In this document: piece after piece, positions 51,930-54,317 of the stretch
How the letters are laid out: each line of letters opens with the position of its first letter
How positions within the stretch are numbered: position 1 is the stretch's first letter
DNA from: Mucilaginibacter sp.
GTDB taxonomy: Bacteria > Bacteroidota > Bacteroidia > Sphingobacteriales > Sphingobacteriaceae
Assembly (NCBI GenBank): GCA_028288305.1
Contig: JAQBOA010000051.1
Location: 1-54,317, forward strand
DNA length: 54,317 nt
Reading direction: 5' to 3'
The notes under the pieces: model-generated
What the model saw: only the letters and a program-made list of their open reading frames with translations
What the model was told of the DNA's origin: nothing
Database searches by the model: none
Position numbers and translations under genes: made by a program

Positions 51930-54317
51930 TTAATTCTTTACAGCACCGGTATTTGTCGCCTTCGGCTTAACCAATGCCGTATCTTTCCTGGCTTTTATTG
52001 GCGTTTTTATAGTATCCTTTTTGGTTGAACTATCCTTTCCCGCTTTAATCCCATGCTTTACCAGGGTATCGGCCTTCAGGGTGCTATCTTTTGCTGCATG
52101 CGGCAGTTTGCCAGGCAGCGTATTTTTGGCATCTGGACCGGCTTTGGTGCCTGGTGGTTTTTTAAGCGGAGGCTTGCCGTTTTTAGATTTATCAGGCGGT
52201 CCTTTTGCTGCAGGTTTCTTTTTATTATAGTAGGATGGGATGATAGACTCCTTTGATACCGGCCTTTCTTTAGGTTTCCAGATAAAGCCTTTTAATATTT
52301 TATCATCTTCCTTAAACTTGCTCAGCGGCCCATACTTATTATCCGGCTTGGTATAAAAGGCCAAACGGGTAGCACTGTTATCTTTAAAATCAACCCGGAT
52401 ACGGCTGCTGAGCGAGCGTTGCATCCCGCTTATGGTTAATTTGCCGCTATCCCGCGAAAAATAAATGCTTTCCGCATTACCTTCTATAAACATGCGGTCC
52501 ATCTTGTCATCCTTAAAAAAGCCGCGCATTCGCTTACCTGCTACCTGGTTAAAATGCGCGGAATCTGTTTTTTCAATGTTTACAATAAACGCATTGGGAA
52601 ACATCGTCAGGTTATCCAGCTTCTTATGCTTCATCTGCAGGTAAATAGTATCGCCCGAGAGCTGTGAACCCTGTGTCCACATGATGGGGTTTACATAACA
52701 CCGGATGGTTGAGTCGCTGGTGCTGTAAAACATGGAATCTGATTTTGATTGCAGATCAGACTTAAACATTTTAAAATGATGGTGTGCAATAATGATCCTT
52801 ATACGGGCTGTGTCGGCCGGTTCTAGCTTTTTAGCCATTACAATTGAATCGGCAACATGTTTTTTCGTCAGGCTATCTAAAGCCAGCTGTTTTTTACTAA
52901 GCGGCTTTTCGGGCTTTTTCTTAACAACCTTTGGTTTAGGCAGACCAAAATAATCCCGGTGATAAAAGCTGGTATCGGGTGGCAGCCGTAAATAAGTAGC
53001 CGTTAAAAATTTAGACTCTTTTTCAATAGTTTTTTTACTTTTTGAAGTGGTGTCCCTGATATGTGCAAGCCTTTGCTTTTCCTTATATATTTTAAGATCC
53101 TTATAAGTTAATATCTGCGTTTCAATGGTATCTGCAGACATATAAATAGAATCCCGTTTAATTCTGCTCGTATCCTTAGCGGCAGGAGCATGTTCCGCGG
53201 ATTTGCTCTCTGGCTTTGAAACCACCATTTGTGTTTTCGCCAGGGCAGTTCCCTTTTTTATTATATCGGCTTTCAATCCCGGGTTTTTATTTACCGCAGC
53301 TAATTGATTTTTTAGGGAGTCAACATTTAATTGCTTACTGTTTTTTATTAAAGCCGTTGTTAAGTCCTTGTTTTTGCTTGCTGTCTGCAATCTCTTTAAA
53401 GCCGTGTCCGTGTTCAACCCAGCACTATTTTTTAGGATGGCGTCGGTTAAATCACTTTCGCTTTTTCCAGCCGTTAATTTATTAAGGGCAGAATCCGCTT
53501 TTAATACGCTGCCTCTTTGATCTCCTTTAAGGGGTATGCTGTTGGCCGGGACCGTTTTCTTTATCAATTCGGCCATGGTTATGCCGTTCTTATTTTTTGA
53601 AGAGGCGTTTTTAACAGCCGGCCCGGCCCGGGCTATAGAATCAGCCCGTGTTGCAGAATCGGTTTTAGCAGTATCCTTTTGTTCGGTGACCATTATTACA
53701 TAAGGATCCTGTGTTACAACAGTACGTTCTTCTGCTTTAAAATAGGTTGCAAGGTTACCTTTTAAGGTGGTTTTTTGTTCCCTATCCTCAAAAGTAACGT
53801 GTTTTACCGCCCGTCCGTAGCCTTTCAGCTTATCGTAAAACAAACTATCTCCTTTTAAGGATTTGGTACCCGATTTATACAGGTTGTTTTTTCCGAATGC
53901 TGCCTGTTCAACAACCGTGTTATAGGTGCCATTTTCGGTATAAAGGGTGTCTTTGTCTTCTCCCTTTTTTCCTTTGGTACTGTAAATATGGGTAGGGCCA
54001 TAAAAATAGGCTATTTTACTCCCGGTGTTATAGCGCATGGTATCGGTTTTTACCAAAGCATCAGGAGTGGTAAGCGATACATTATACCGGAAATAGGAGT
54101 CGCGTGAGAACGCAAAATAATAACCATTTTTGCTTAACAGCGTATTATCCTTATTAACCAGCTTGCCGCCATCTGTGTAAGTGCCTATGCGGGTGGCCGT
54201 ATTATAAGTAAGGTGATTGGTGGTTAATGTTGCATCTTTATCAACCATCCTCACATTGTCTGTTAACAGGGCAATTTTGGTGTTGCCATTATAATTCAGC
54301 TTATCCGAATAAATATT
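51930..54317 (-). CDS. OstA/LptA-like protein with 29-residue repeats, 5' end outside window
   Basis: At least 795 codons; the frame stays open to the right edge (...SDKLNYNGNTKIALLTDNVRMV), so the ATG at 54254 is internal and the start lies beyond. N-terminal part (to about codon 190) is an OstA/LptA beta-jellyroll: repeats such as LTTNHLTYNTATRIGTYTDGG, TMRYNTGSKIAYFYGP and DSLFYDKLKGYGRAVKHVTFED, involved in lipopolysaccharide transport in the periplasm. Then come three tandem 29-residue repeats (53498-53238), a charged linker, a second OstA-like block (TAYLRLPP... to SGMQRSLSSRIRVDFKDN) and a Lys/Pro/Thr-rich tail. Much longer than LptA; Bacteroidota versions are long too. The repeats have no known role. 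Confidence 0.88.
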   Translation of the reverse strand, partial: NIYSDKLNYNGNTKIALLTDNVRMVDKDATLTTNHLTYNTATRIGTYTDGGKLVNKDNTLLSKNGYYFAFSRDSYFRYNVSLTTPDALVKTDTMRYNTGSKIAYFYGPTHIYSTKGKKGEDKDTLYTENGTYNTVVEQAAFGKNNLYKSGTKSLKGDSLFYDKLKGYGRAVKHVTFEDREQKTTLKGNLATYFKAEERTVVTQDPYVIMVTEQKDTAKTDSATRADSIARAGPAVKNASSKNKNGITMAELIKKTVPANSIPLKGDQRGSVLKADSALNKLTAGKSESDLTDAILKNSAGLNTDTALKRLQTASKNKDLTTALIKNSKQLNVDSLKNQLAAVNKNPGLKADIIKKGTALAKTQMVVSKPESKSAEHAPAAKDTSRIKRDSIYMSADTIETQILTYKDLKIYKEKQRLAHIRDTTSKSKKTIEKESKFLTATYLRLPPDTSFYHRDYFGLPKPKVVKKKPEKPLSKKQLALDSLTKKHVADSIVMAKKLEPADTARIRIIIAHHHFKMFKSDLQSKSDSMFYSTSDSTIRCYVNPIMWTQGSQLSGDTIYLQMKHKKLDNLTMFPNAFIVNIEKTDSAHFNQVAGKRMRGFFKDDKMDRMFIEGNAESIYFSRDSGKLTISGMQRSLSSRIRVDFKDNSATRLAFYTKPDNKYGPLSKFKEDDKILKGFIWKPKERPVSKESIIPSYYNKKKPAAKGPPDKSKNGKPPLKKPPGTKAGPDAKNTLPGKLPHAAKDSTLKADTLVKHGIKAGKDSSTKKDTIKTPIKARKDTALVKPKATNTGAVKN

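Overview
The window is chromosomal DNA from a Bacteroidota species, most likely a member of the Sphingobacteriaceae close to Mucilaginibacter or Pedobacter. Pointers are a SusC/SusD pair, glycoside hydrolases of Bacteroidota type, a YtxJ-type bacilliredoxin, TAnnTTTG promoter elements instead of the sigma70 -10 box, few Shine-Dalgarno sites, and families such as DUF3347, DUF5777 and HYC_CC_PP-like proteins. The assignment rests on gene content read by eye, not on a search.

Region 1 (1-9978) is a copper or heavy-metal resistance island, mostly on the minus strand. In transcription order it holds a permease with a His/Cys-rich loop, a Cys-rich exported beta-propeller, an HMA-AraC fusion regulator, a His-rich exported protein, a DUF3347 protein, a multicopper oxidase fused to a CopB-like barrel, an exported repeat protein with a Cys/His tail, and a CPH-type (CopB) P-type ATPase cut by the window edge. 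An OsmC thiol protein and a YtxJ bacilliredoxin flank it. A 21-bp-spaced direct repeat in front of the first gene is a candidate site for the HMA-AraC regulator.

Region 2 (10077-21065) is mostly housekeeping: a 36-residue lipoprotein, ribH, a TPR protein, recF with a DciA-like DUF721 gene, ndk, a DHH phosphoesterase and two FKBP isomerases. A YceI/DUF5777 pair and a PAS kinase lacking its ATPase domain lie between the TPR gene and recF. A lone receiver protein and a small unknown follow.

Region 3 (21096-44115) is carbohydrate-related. One apparent minus-strand operon reads SusC, SusD, a membrane SGNH/TPR protein, SxtJ, DUF5989 (SxtK-like) and a NodU/SxtI-type carbamoyltransferase, ending at a hairpin near 22500. 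A second operon encodes a GH92 enzyme, a GDSL plus alpha/beta-hydrolase fusion and a DUF5703 enzyme. Beside it are a membrane-bound LamG/Kelch regulator with a SARP-like DNA-binding end, a GH71/99-like enzyme and a GH43 enzyme.

Region 4 (44676-51392) is a GC-richer mutagenesis cassette, imuA-imuB and dnaE2, split by an inverted ArsR-SRPBCC pair. imuA and dnaE2 share a 20-bp palindromic operator, and the arsR gene has its own tandem dyads. The window ends with a small lipoprotein and a partial OstA/LptA-like protein carrying three 29-residue repeats. No tRNA, rRNA, CRISPR array or intact insertion sequence was seen.
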